Origin: Tricholomella constricta
Lineage: Eukaryota > Basidiomycota > Agaricomycetes > Agaricales > Lyophyllaceae
Length of the DNA stretch: 43,386 bases
Direction: 5' to 3'
Assembly (NCBI GenBank): GCA_013368375.1
Contig: JAACJP010000080.1
Location: 1-43,386, forward strand
Shown here: positions 20,043 to 30,811 of the stretch, piece after piece
Numbering within the stretch: the first letter of the stretch is position 1
How the letters are laid out: each line of letters starts with the position of its first letter
Program-made: the position numbers and the translations under genes
Notes under the pieces: model-generated
What the model was told of the DNA's origin: nothing
The model's database searches: none
The model's input: the letters and a program-made list of their open reading frames with translations, nothing else

Positions 20043-20509
20043 CTAGTACTCCTTTTTGGCGCCGACGCGCTTCTCGGCCTCGGTGATGGAGGCGGCATCC
20101 GTGGCGGGCTCTGTAGGCGCGGCTAGAGGAGGGGGAGAAGGGGCCGCATCAGTGGTATGTTATTTGGGAGGGCGAAATGGAAGCTCGGGGGATGGAAGTG
20201 TAATCTAGTTAACATAGGAATATACGCACCGTTGAACATGCCTGCTGTCTTGAATGGGTGCTTCAGGTCGGCCTCTGCGGGCTTGCCGAGAAGGTGGATG
20301 GACACGAGGCTGACGCCGTACAGGTCCATGAGGCCCATGAAGGTGTATTTGTCATCATAACATTGGCCATATAGGCGGCGCGAAGCTGCGGGAATGGGGG
20401 GTCATGACATGGGTAAGTTGAAGGGGGGTAGACGCACGAGTTTCATTTTCGAGAGGTCGTAGTCGCTGATGGTGGTGATGACGAGGATGCTGGATTCCAA
20501 GGACTTGAG
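20043..20509 (-). pseudogene. 3' exons of an unrecognised spliced gene, copy B
   Basis: Exons 20043-20122, 20230-20385 and from 20438 upward are identical to those at 1938-2404, ending in AEKRVGAKKEY and TAG, with the same suspected frameshift. Confidence 0.5.
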
Positions 20510-20954
20510 GTGGGGAGGGCATCAAAGATGGGCTGCGGAGAGGTTTGGCGCTGGCTTGGGCGAAAATGAAAATGGGGATGGGGTGTGAGCGACCAGTGTG
20601 GTGCCCGCCTTCGATTTCGCGCTTGCAGTTGCGGATGTTGTAAGTCGCTGGCAGAGACTGCGACGGCAGTCTTGGAGGCGGTCTGGCACTTGTTGGCAGC
20701 GCGACGGCGGCGGCGGGCGTGAGGCATGGGCCTGCTGGGGCGCAGGAGGCGCTGGCGCTGGTGCTGGCGAGGCCACGTGGGTGGTGGTGGTGTTGGTGTT
20801 GGGTGGGCGGGAGCGGGACCTTGAGGGGGAGGATGAGGCGGGGAATGGTAAGGGTAAGGGGCGGGCTGTGGAGAGACAATCAGTGTGTGCCCAAAACGCG
20901 GAAGAAACGGGGCAAAAAGCGGCAGGCAAGAAAGAAGAGAAAAATGAAACAGAG

Positions 20955-22610
20955 ACACGGACGTACGTTTCCTGCTGGCGACAGTTCCTCATCCTGTCCT
21001 TGACATCCGTAAGGTGCGCACGCTCGACGATCCCGAAGTGGATGCAACTCCACCTCCTCCCAGCCCGGTGTGCGCTCTCCTCCCTCCGCTGCCCTTCAAG
21101 CATCCAGCTCGAGCCTGCTCTGGGCCCCTGCTCTGTCAACGCCCCCATGCCATTGTGTTCACTGACAGCCTGGGAGAGGAGGGTCAAGTCAGCACGAAGG
21201 ATCGAAAAGCAGAGCATAAAGCAAACCTGAGAGAACAACAACACGCACGTAATCTCCTGCCAAATTCCCAGCACGTTCCGCACCTACGCCTGCACGCCGA
21301 GCTTCCCCTCCATCCCAACCTTGCGCGCGACCTTCTTGACTCTGGACAAAATCACGAGCTAATCAATCACGTCATTAATCGTGTTCACAAACAAGATTCA
21401 GCACCTCGCCCGACACGGACATGCCCGTGATCTTCTGCATCGAATCCCCGCGCGCCACGGCCGTCGTCGCCCGTGCAATCGCGCGCACTTGCAGCCTGTA
21501 CTGTGGGATGACGACGAACGCGTGTGTGTATGTGTATCAGTGTCAGTATGTCACATCGAGCAGGCAAAGGCAAAGGCAAAGTGACAGGGGAACGCACGTT
21601 ATAGGCCATGACATTGACATTATCCGTCAAGCCCTTCTACGTCCCACCCACATTCGTGACTCTCGCATGTCCACCAAGCCGCCCGTCCCGTCCCTATCCT
21701 CGTGGCCCGCGTCACCTCGTCCGCAAACACGCTTAGATGATTTCCCCGCGCACGTCCACTTCGATCTTTTTGGTGAGTCCGGCCTTGGTCGCTTCGGCGA
21801 TGGACCGCACCTGGTTGGTCAGGTTGGTCAGGTTCATGGCCATGAGCCTCACGTTGTCAGTCACCACCTGTGGGGGCGGTCAGAGACTGTCGTAATCGTG
21901 GCCGGAAACGAAAACGGAAACGAAAACAGCAAGAGAAGGATTTGTGGCAAAAAAGAGGGAACGAGCATGAATAAACGCCACCTTTGACATGCCATGCACC
22001 TCAGGCACGAATGCCAAGCTCACCATTGTCAGCTCATTCGCGAACGTGCTCAACTGCGCCACCATCCAGATTACACCTTGACGTCAAGCATCTCCTCCTG
22101 CAAGTCAACATGGACAAGTTTTCCAAGGTCGCTGAGCGCGACGGCCTTGATCACCTCCGAGATGGAACACATCTGGCCCGTCAGATTGGACGCCATTTTC
22201 TCTGTGTGCAGGTAGAGATGTTAACGAAGCACAACAATGAGGCAAGACAAGTTTCGACGCACGTTGACGTTCTGTGTAAGATCCGCCCAAGGCCTCTGCA
22301 CACCCTCGACCTTGGCCTGCCGGCCCTGCGTGCCCACCTCGAGCGCAACACGTGTCACCTCACTTGCAAAGGCAGAGAGCTGGTCGGCTATTGAGTTGAC
22401 AGTGCCTTTTGGGGGTGGGGGTTAGTCGACTTGAAGGAACAGGATTGAAGGAGGGCAGCAACCGAAACGCACCGTAAATTGAGCGTCGACATCTCAAGCT
22501 CTCACCCTCGACACTGATCCCAATTTTTTGTGTCAGGTCCCGGCAGGCAACGACGGTCGTGACGTTTACGATGGAGCGCACTTGGTTCGTCAAGGAGGAA
22601 ACCCTAAGAC
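20955..22610 (-). pseudogene. Group III histidine kinase HAMP-repeat remnant, copy B
   Basis: Identical to 2850-4505, including the five in-frame stops (22071-22073, 21733-21735, 21637-21639, 21359-21361, 21284-21286) and the lack of kinase and receiver domains. Confidence 0.9.
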
Positions 22611-22984
22611 CTCAGACCAGGGTGCCGAACAGTCAGTCAGGTGACAAGGTTAGATGGTGAATACATTCTCAAGAACTCGTCGCAGTGGATCGGAAAAGGA
22701 ATGAAAATAATCGCAGAGACCAGCTAAACGAACATTAAAAAATGTTTGATGACATTATTGAAGGTCCTCATTTTACTACTTCTCTGTCGTTATACCGATT
22801 CCTTGAAAATCTGTCGGATATTATCTATGCACCCAATACTTCTCGAACCCATGTGAACTTTCTTCCGCCTTGCTCTCGCTTCTCTCTCTCGTGTTGCATC
22901 AGGCCCTCCCCTGCACCTTATCTAATCTTCTGACATACGCGCAGCACCAGCCTGCCACGTCGCTCCATCCAGATCTGTCGTGAT

Positions 22985-24011
22985 CGGACTCAGCACGATC
23001 TTCGTGGACTTGGTACATGCGAAGCCGGGCGGGCGTAGACGTGTATACCTGATATTTGCACATAACTTCTGAAAAATCTCGCTCATTATCCTGCTCTCAC
23101 TCTCCCTCTTCTCACCCTTAGTGAGTATTGAGAGCAGAAAGTGTGTCCTATATATGGTATATATCAGCTTGGATACGGTGGGTTTCTTTCGGGTCGATGA
23201 GTTGAAGGAATCGGCTTACGTCGAAGACTTGGATCACAGTGTTACTGTAAGTCGCACGGCAGACGTTCATCCGCTGTTTCTGGCCGCGGCGGCAAGAGTC
23301 ATGTATTGCCTTCCAAAATCTCCACTTCATACCGTTGACCAAAGCAAATATTCTCCCTAATTGTCGCATTCAGGCCAATCAGCCCGATTCATCTTTAAAG
23401 CGTATATCGATGGTTAAACACTTACCTGTATCTTGCAAGCTTCGCCTCGGGACCGCTTTTACTTCGAACCGCCTGCAGCAGCCTTGGGTTCCATATCAGG
23501 CGGGGGTCCCACCTTAAGCATGTTGTTGATGACTTCGAGACTTCCATGACGGCGTCGAGGGTAGTGTGAACGATTATGGTTTCGGTGAGCAGTTCAGCTT
23601 CGAAGATACTATAGAGGAGGCTGGTGGCGTTAGCTGCGTCGGCAATGGCACTGAAAGAAACAGCTGAAATTAGACATCGGGACGAGCATGTAGGTAGGGT
23701 GAGACTGGGGACACATGTAAAAACATGAGGGGGAACCTGAGAAGAGTGAAGAGTGTGAGGGAGTAGGAGATGACGCCGGGCTTGAGAGCATGGCCTGTGG
23801 ATGAATAGATGACGAACGCGATGACAGAAGCCAGAACGGGCATACCCATGGCGACTGCATTGTGAGCAGCAGGAAGCGGATGTACCTCAAAAAGCAAGCT
23901 CAAACCTTAGGAGGAAAGACAGAAAAGAAGACCGAAACCTACGCCATCTCTCTCTTCCTGTAGTCGAAGAAAGAGAATACCCCATGCGAAGAACTGAATG
24001 ACTTTCATACC
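22985..24011 (-). pseudogene. ABCC (YOR1/MRP-type) transporter remnant, copy B
   Basis: Identical to 4880-5906: membrane segments around 23715-23855, Q-loop region near 23325-23375, damaged signature motif near 23265-23290, Walker B/D-loop split by the same intron (23121-23147 and 23220-23237). Walker A is absent here too. Confidence 0.88.
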
Positions 24012-24031
24012 AGCGGTTGTTGCAGCGGAGA

Positions 24032-24070
24032 GAGGCTCATCCTTGTCATCTCGTTCGCGAGCGTGCTAAA
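24032..24070 (-). pseudogene. Stray HAMP-repeat fragment, copy B
   Basis: Reads FSTLANEMTRMSL, as at 5927-5965; the chimeric join predates the duplication. Confidence 0.5.
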
Positions 24071-24448
24071 GCGGCACTTAACGGACAAGAACAGATGATA
24101 GGCGACCAAGGATCGGGTAATAGTCATTTAGAACAGAATGCGTAGCGCGACCGAGAGAGAGAGATATGGCGTACATGGTTATGGAAGATGTTGTGCAAGA
24201 AGAAGGCCCTGGCCCAGCCCAGGAGCGGTCGGTCAACAGGGCGAGGGGCACCGGTCCAGGCGTGGTCGTGACAATGGTAGGGGCAGCGACGGAGGCAGCG
24301 AAGGGAACCGGTGGATGATATGGTGTGAATGCTGGGCGAGTGCACGACGGATGTTCGAGTAGCAAAGGGCTGGCTGCAGGCACAGGCACGGGCTGGGTGG
24401 CATTGTAAGGTGTTGAGGTCAGTAGAGTATGGTGGCACGATGTACGCG

Positions 24449-24467
24449 GCACCCTCAGTGAGGGCGC
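24449..24467. repeat. Isolated palindrome, intermediate form, copy B
   Basis: Same sequence and flanks as 6344-6362, with the same A-C arm mismatch. Confidence 0.85.
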
Positions 24468-24596
24468 GAGATGTTTAGCACTGCGAAAATCGCAACTCAG
24501 TCACTGAGGCCAACGAACACACCCAATGCCAAAGGCCGAAGACGGGGGGTACGGCTATGGAGCTCGCCATTTGGTAAGTACAAAGGCGCAACGTAC

Positions 24597-25061
24597 CTTG
24601 CGTGCTGTGCGCACAGCTCGGGGTTCAGCGCGAGCAGGGAGCCCAAGGACATTTCTTGGGTGCCCTGTGTGTCTGATCTGTAAGCAGAAAGGGGAGGCGA
24701 GATCAGCTCGAGCCGATATGGGAGAGATGGGGAGGGGGCAGAAGGAGGAAGAGAAAGCAAAGGTAAGGCGTAAACTAACATACCCCACGTTGGCGATGAT
24801 GACATCGTCAGGCATACACTCATCCCTCTCTGCCTCCCAGTTCGATTTGACTTTGCAAGATACGACGTTGATGTCGTCAAACAGATTAAGAACAATCGAG
24901 GTCGGGGAGGAAGAGGACAAGATACAGAGAATAGCCATAGATTCCTTCCCACCAGTCGCGCTCCTTTCAAGCGCAAACATCCCGCCTCCCTTAGACAGCT
25001 CTTTCTTCTCATCAAGGAGTTCCTGATGAATCGGGTGCATCGTGTTGCGGGCCTTGTTGAA
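24597..25061 (-). pseudogene. Two cleanly spliced exons of an unrecognised gene, copy B
   Basis: Exons 25061-24784 and 24677-24597, identical to 6956-6679 and 6572-6492. Confidence 0.5.
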
Positions 25062-25184
25062 CTGCGAGGAGGCATGAGTAAGTTGGCGGTGAGGAGGGAT
25101 TGACAGGCGGAATGTTGTACAGCCACCGATCAGTCACTCTCCCAGCGGCAAAGCATCATTTCACCCAGGACACGGAACACATCA

Positions 25185-25503
25185 ATGACGATTACGATGG
25201 CGATTAGCGGACGAGTAGATCAGTTCTCAGAGATACAGCGTAGACATAATGACCCCGGTGTGTTCTACCTTTTCGAAAAGTACGTCTCACAGTAGTTCTG
25301 AGCTTGTTTCTCAATTCACGAGGCTGCGTGACATTCGAGCACTAACGATTCAGATGGCAAAACTGATTGAGGTTGCACGGTGAGTACCCTCTTGGAGACG
25401 ATATCTTGAAGATTCTCATTGATTCTTTGACTCATCTTCGCCGCAGTCAGAATACAATCTGCGTCGCCTGTTTTTGATGCTTCGAACGCCTCCAGAATAC
25501 AAG
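25185..25503 (+). pseudogene. Spliced-looking coding scrap, copy B
   Basis: Identical to 7080-7398, with the intron at 25380-25446. The strand ambiguity is the same. Confidence 0.35.
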
Positions 25504-25647
25504 GTGAGCGCGACGCCTTTGTTGATCTCATGAAGCGAAACCAAGTGATCTTATCACAGAGCTGAAACGCCACGGCCTCTGCACTGAGTCCCTTTCAGCT
25601 TCCATAATTTCTAACTGCGCCAAGTACCACCCTCAAGCACCGGCACG

Positions 25648-25788
25648 ATGGCGATTGGTGGAAGGACAGAGGATTTGCAACTTCGAACCTACGAAGACCT
25701 TTACCGACACATTCGATACGAAGGCGCTACGCAGTTTCGACTTCAAGCAACCTTTCCACCTCTCTCGAATGCACAAGGTGAGCGATGA
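25648..25788 (+). pseudogene. Short coding scrap, copy B
   Basis: Identical to the 46-codon frame at 7543-7683. Confidence 0.35.
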
Positions 25789-26554
25789 AGCACCGTCTTT
25801 TTTTATGATTGACTGACACCATGTGCCGATCCTTTGCCACGTAGCCGTACGCTCGCCGGCAGCATATTTGTCGCCGCAGCTTTAAGCTACCTCTCTAGCC
25901 GCCCACATTGAACCACACCAATGCTCAAGGTGAGCGGCCTGATGTCATTTTCATTTTCCATTGACATACACGACGTGATCCATCCCTCGTCGCGCAGCCC
26001 CGCATGCTTTCCTTACATCATATATCTCGCCTCGCGCACTCGCCCTAAACGCACACGGAGACTCAGAGGGGAGAAAGGCATGGTAGCAATGCTTGAGGGC
26101 GCTTTCGTACTCCGTGCATGGTACGGAGCTCAGAGGTGCGTTGTACAGCCCTATGTTGGATTGCAACTAAGTTCAACGTCTTCCATCACAACACACAGCC
26201 GCCACGCTCATGCCTGTCGTGAAAACGAGGATGTCGATATAGGTGGACAGGCGGGCTCATCGGCATCACTAACCACATTTTGCACCCACAACGCCCGCAC
26301 CAACGCCGCCGTGCAGTCGGTATCGCCTCAGACGACGCTCCTGCTCATACACACATCATCATCACCACCGAGTGCAGTGGTGACCTCGGCCTTGATAGAA
26401 GCGGGATCAACGTCAATGGTGGGCTTGAGAACGCAGGATGGGAGGGATGGGCACTAGAGCGGAGGATGGGATGGGGATGAGGGATGAGGGAGTGAGAGGT
26501 GTATGGATTGGGGTGTAGGTGGCGTAGTGGGCGTGGGTTCCGGGGGTGGTGAGC

Positions 26555-27215
26555 TTGCCTGCGATGTCGACACCTGAGATCCCGACTGCTGCTGCACATT
26601 CTGCCTCTACCAGCACAGCTCCTGCTGCCGCTACCTATGCTTTTCATCGAGACCGTCACCACCACTCCTATTGCCACTACTGTTCGTATGCCCACTCGTA
26701 CCAAGAGGCTCGGGACCATACAAGGACGATGATGTGCTGCTGAGCTTGCAGCTTCGTGAACTTATCGAAGTACTCACTTTTGAGGAGGCCTTCTATAGAC
26801 CTCGTACAACGTTTCACCCTGCAAATGTTGACGTCGTGAGATCAGCAAAAGCCTATTCACCTGCAGCCCCAGCCTACGGAAAATTCATCTCCTGCACCCA
26901 AGCCCCGCCAGATGAACAAGATATCGCTCCTTGGGACGTCTACGTTTCGTTCAAGCCTTTGTTGTCAGAGACGAAGCTTGCCAACTCTCCGTTGAGGCTC
27001 CCGCCAGAGGTCCAGTATTGAGCTGGCGTTGTTATGAGGAATGCGTGTAGGACGGATTAGAGTCGAGGTGGGATCAGACAGTGAGCGAATAGTCAGTTTC
27101 TTTGCCTTCCTTTCTGATGCGGGGATCAAACTGACGTATGTATCGTGTAGTGCTGTGTCGCGGATTAACCCCCCGCGAGTTCGCCAAATGCGGTGAGGGG
27201 GTAGTAATTTGACTG
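26555..27215 (+). pseudogene. MUB1/samB-type MYND protein remnant, copy B
   Basis: Identical to 8450-9110; the stops fall at 27019-27021 and 27058-27060, and the broken finger start PREFAKC is near 27174-27194. Confidence 0.75.
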
Positions 27216-28066
27216 GTAGGATACGTGGGGAGCCCGTTCATCCCAATACCCAATGGGTTATGGTATCTACTTGACTGATATGAAGCCAAGGATGACTACT
27301 GAACGTGGCATACGCCCTCCACCCCCAAACGCTCGTCTACTGCAGCAGCAAGAGCCTATTGGCATCCCTCCCCATTGGTGGTCCATTCACCTCGTGAGGA
27401 TTTCGTCTTCCTTCTCAACGACAGGTGGGGTTCATGTTGACCTTGTACGACGCCTTGACCGATGCGACTGGTGCTGGGAAACGGAGGAGAGCAGAGACCG
27501 TTCCGGGCGCAACGATCGTGGATGGCATTTGGTACGCACGGACATGGACATACACGCTGCCATTGTCAAGTCCATCTTTTCGCATCGTCGTCAACCCATC
27601 GATGCTCAATGTAAGTGAGATGGTGCCGTCTTCAAATTCGCGAACAATCGTCTGACGCCGTGAGATTTCTCCCATGCAGCTATTGTACTCGCTGAACGCA
27701 CCTACATGAGGACAAGCGCGTATTGGACGCTTCGTAGAAGGGGAATGGGGAGGAGCAGGGGAAGGGAATGGCAGGGGAACAGCGATCGACCATATGCCCC
27801 CGTCGACATCCCTGGCGCCGGCCTCTGCATCTGCGGTGTCGACGGGTTGTGCAGATATCATGTCGGCGGGCTTGTTTGCAATTGGCCTGGCAAGGCCCAA
27901 ATTTTCGCATTTATCATGTTGCTTTGCAAATTCACACCAATGGTATTTTCAGACCGAAATAAAATTAGTTAATTACACCGCTATAGCTACTTCAGAATGC
28001 GGCCCCGTAACCATTTCACCCTGGCCATGGCCCTCGAGCAGACTGTGTGGTGGTATCACGTGCGCG
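27216..28066. other. Overlapping open frames, no assignment, copy B
   Basis: Equivalent of 9111-9961; the same competing frames on the two strands. Confidence 0.35.
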
Positions 28067-28085
28067 GCGCCCTCAGTGAGGGCGC
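28067..28085. repeat. Isolated palindrome, compensated form, copy B
   Basis: GCGCCCTCA-G-TGAGGGCGC, as at 9962-9980. Confidence 0.88.
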
Positions 28086-28296
28086 GACTCTAATTGTGTA
28101 CATGCAGTCCTACTGCGCACCTTTGAGTGCTGATCCATCGTTATGCACCCCACAGCACGTGCTCACGACTCCACAGCCCCCCCCACAAGTGCCGGAGACA
28201 ACACGTCGCCTGGACGTGTCAGTGTACTTGCTATGCGTCCGCAAGTCGCGCCTTTTGCTTCAATTCTTAGTTCTGTGGGTTAGCGTGCAGCCAGTG

Positions 28297-28635
28297 ATGT
28301 GAATGCGCCGCCAAAGGTGCCCATATACATACTTGTCTCGACATCGACCCCCTTTCCCGTTCCCTTCCTTGTCCTACTGCATGTATGCGCCTGTACGTCG
28401 TTTCATGCGGTTAGCCGTGGCGTTCCTGGCGGCGGCGACTCAGTGAGCTCTATGCCTTGACTGTAAGTTGTATGTAAGTTGTATGCGCCGCTAGAGACGC
28501 CCACATACCTGCATGTATCAATATTGTTCCTTCCCCGCTCCCATCATCTCCCTACCGTATGCGTGCGCCTGTATGCGATGAGTCGTGGCATTCGAGGACC
28601 TGGTGGCGGCGAATCTGTGAGGTCTTTATCTCAGT
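28297..28635. repeat. Degenerate direct repeat, ~180-bp period, copy B
   Basis: Equivalent of 10192-10530. Confidence 0.6.
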
Positions 28636-29943
28636 TGTAGATTATGCTGCTTACCCAAGCCCAAAGCTGCTTCGACGACGCATACTCCTGGTCAAATGAT
28701 GATGCTACGAGCTGATAGAAGATTGTTCGTATGAGGGGGTACATCTGACGTCGACGTGAAGGTGATCGGCTGGGCTGCGCGGTATTGATTGCAAAATAAA
28801 CGCCGTCGTCGTCGTATCGAGTGAAAAGAACTGTCGAAGCTTTGAGGATATGGGATCGAAGATCTTGAAGGCCCCTACAGCATGGTAGAGTCGCCGATGA
28901 GGGTATACCATCTGGGAAAAGAGTGGTCATAAATTAGTGATTCAGATAAGCGCACGACGCACCTATGAGACTAGGTCTACATGGATATGATTCCCCCCCC
29001 CCCCCCCATTGACCCCGCCATCTGCCAGATTGAGGAGATCTTGTTTCGCGGGTTATTGAGACACATTCTATGTCATATAGATGTATTTTTTCAGCGGAAA
29101 AAAGCATTAGAAAAAGCATATACTCACCATCAAATGGTGTTTGGCCGTAGCAGTCGAAAGGAAGATATGAGAGCCGCTCTCGGTGGTCGTTTTCACACCA
29201 CTGCATGCATGTCTTGCATTTCACCAAGCCAGTAATTGATAGCGAGGGGAAGGTGTTACGACGACAAGGAAGGGAGGGGTGGTCGAAGTAATCGGGACAG
29301 GGTGCGGTAGCACAATACAGTGCAGTGAACGGGCCAGAATTGCAGTGGAGGCGGTAGCCGGCATTTGCCGAGGCGCGCTCCCGCGCCCGCGCGCCAGGTC
29401 ATAAAGATCCCTGACGCCTTTCAACAGTTCAGCCGCGCCGCCTCCAGGAAATTCAGGATGACGGAAGATCCAAAGTACGCAGCGCGCGCACAAATTTTTG
29501 TGGGTGGCGCACTTGTAGTAAATATTTTAGAAATTGAAAACTGTCCCGAGCGGATTTTCAGCACAGCCACATCAGCCACCCACCCGAACCCGCCACACAA
29601 AATTGTCTATAGCTCACTCAATTCTTCACCGACTTTCTTAAAAAAAAGTGCGCGAGCCATCGAATGTATATACAAACGTCATCCGATACCAAGATCTCGG
29701 ATGTGGAAGCGTTGAAGATACTCAATAGTGTACTTTCCCACGCTTTTGCCCCTCTTTTCGGTGGTCCATAGCACCCACAAGAATACATATTTCGTCAAAC
29801 GGATTAGTGCGCGAGCTAGGGGAGATGTAAAAGTATATACTTTACTGTTGGATTGACGCAATTTGCTTGTTTCAATCTTGAGAAAAATCGGGTCCAAAAT
29901 CTGAATGGATAACGACCCGTTATCCGCTCCGCCAATGACTAGT
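28636..29943. other. Unassigned right end of copy B; C15 run
   Basis: Equivalent of 10531-11836. The C run at 28993-29007 has 15 C against 13 in copy A. Ends at ACTAGT, fused to the satellite. Confidence 0.4.
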
Positions 29944-30079
29944 CGTACGTAGCTAGTTCGATCTATTATACTCGCTCAGAATACTGGCTAGTGTATTGAA
30001 CAGACAGACCACACGTCAGATTTTACATTGCCTCGCTGGCATTTGTTTTGATTTGCATTTGTTTGGACATGTATGCATG

Positions 30080-30098
30080 GCACCCTCAGTGAGGGTGC
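30080..30098. repeat. 19-nt palindrome in each 1645-bp unit
   Basis: GCACCCTCA-G-TGAGGGTGC, flanked by GCATGG and, after a CGC bulge, CCATGC. It occurs once per unit at 15862, 17507, 30080, 31725, 33370, 35015, 36660, 38305, 39950, 41595 and 43240. All eleven are perfect. Confidence 0.93.
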
Positions 30099-30680
30099 GC
30101 CCATGCCCGCAAGAAAACCAACCATCCGTCGGGATCACAACAAAAAGAAGTACACACCTCCTTGACCTGTCGCTCATTGGCTACATCGATTGCAGTGAAA
30201 GGTGTTGTTGCGTATAGCCAAGGCTCATTTAAATGTGTCGCTGGACTCAAACAACATCTCATAAAAACGTGCCACTAGTCGTACATAATTTATTGTACTT
30301 CTGAGAATACTAGCGCTTACGCAAACTGCCCGTGTTGCACAACAGATTTCACGTTGCCTCGCTGGCATAATAAGTTGTACATGATTTATTGTACCTGCTC
30401 AAAATACTAGCGTTTACGCAAATAACCCATTAGACTTTACGTTGCCTTGCTGGCGTTGGATTTGTGTTGTCAGGGACAAACGTGTGTGGTGTCTTTGATT
30501 TGACTTGCAGCTTAAGTCGTATGTAATTTATTGCACTTGCTCAGAATACTAGCCATCAGATTTTATGTTGCCTTGCTGGCGTTGGATTTGTGTTGTCGGG
30601 AACAAACGTGCGTGGTGCGTTTTATTTGACTTGCATCTCACTCCATCTTTTCCGAGCAGAACATGTTTTCGAACCCAAAA

Positions 30681-30811
30681 CCTTAACCGAGATACGAGCA
30701 GAAACGTTCCCAACCCAAAACTCTAACCGAGGCACCCGAAGCCCTAACTCAAACCTCTAACCGGTCGCCGGGTACGCCACTCGCTGGGTACACCACTCGC
30801 CAGGTACGCCA
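30681..30811. repeat. Telomere-like core in a 1645-bp unit (representative)
   Basis: CCTTAACCGAGATACGAG, AACCCAAAACTCTAACCGAG, GCCCTAACTCAAACCTC, TAACCGGTCGCCGGGTACGC and the ~16-bp CACTCGC repeat. Matches the core of the 854/1006-bp family through this block and not outside it. Recurs every 1645 bp. Confidence 0.65.

Larger units (their letters stand above)
18107..29943. repeat. Large segmental duplication, copy B (complete right end)
   Basis: The partner of 1-11836. Offsets run from +18106 at the left, down to +18103 near 18877, to +18105 from about 19365, and +18107 after the C run. The right boundary ACTAGT (29938-29943) continues directly into the 1645-bp satellite. All pseudogene lesions seen in copy A are present here, so the genes were already dead before duplication. 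Confidence 0.97.
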
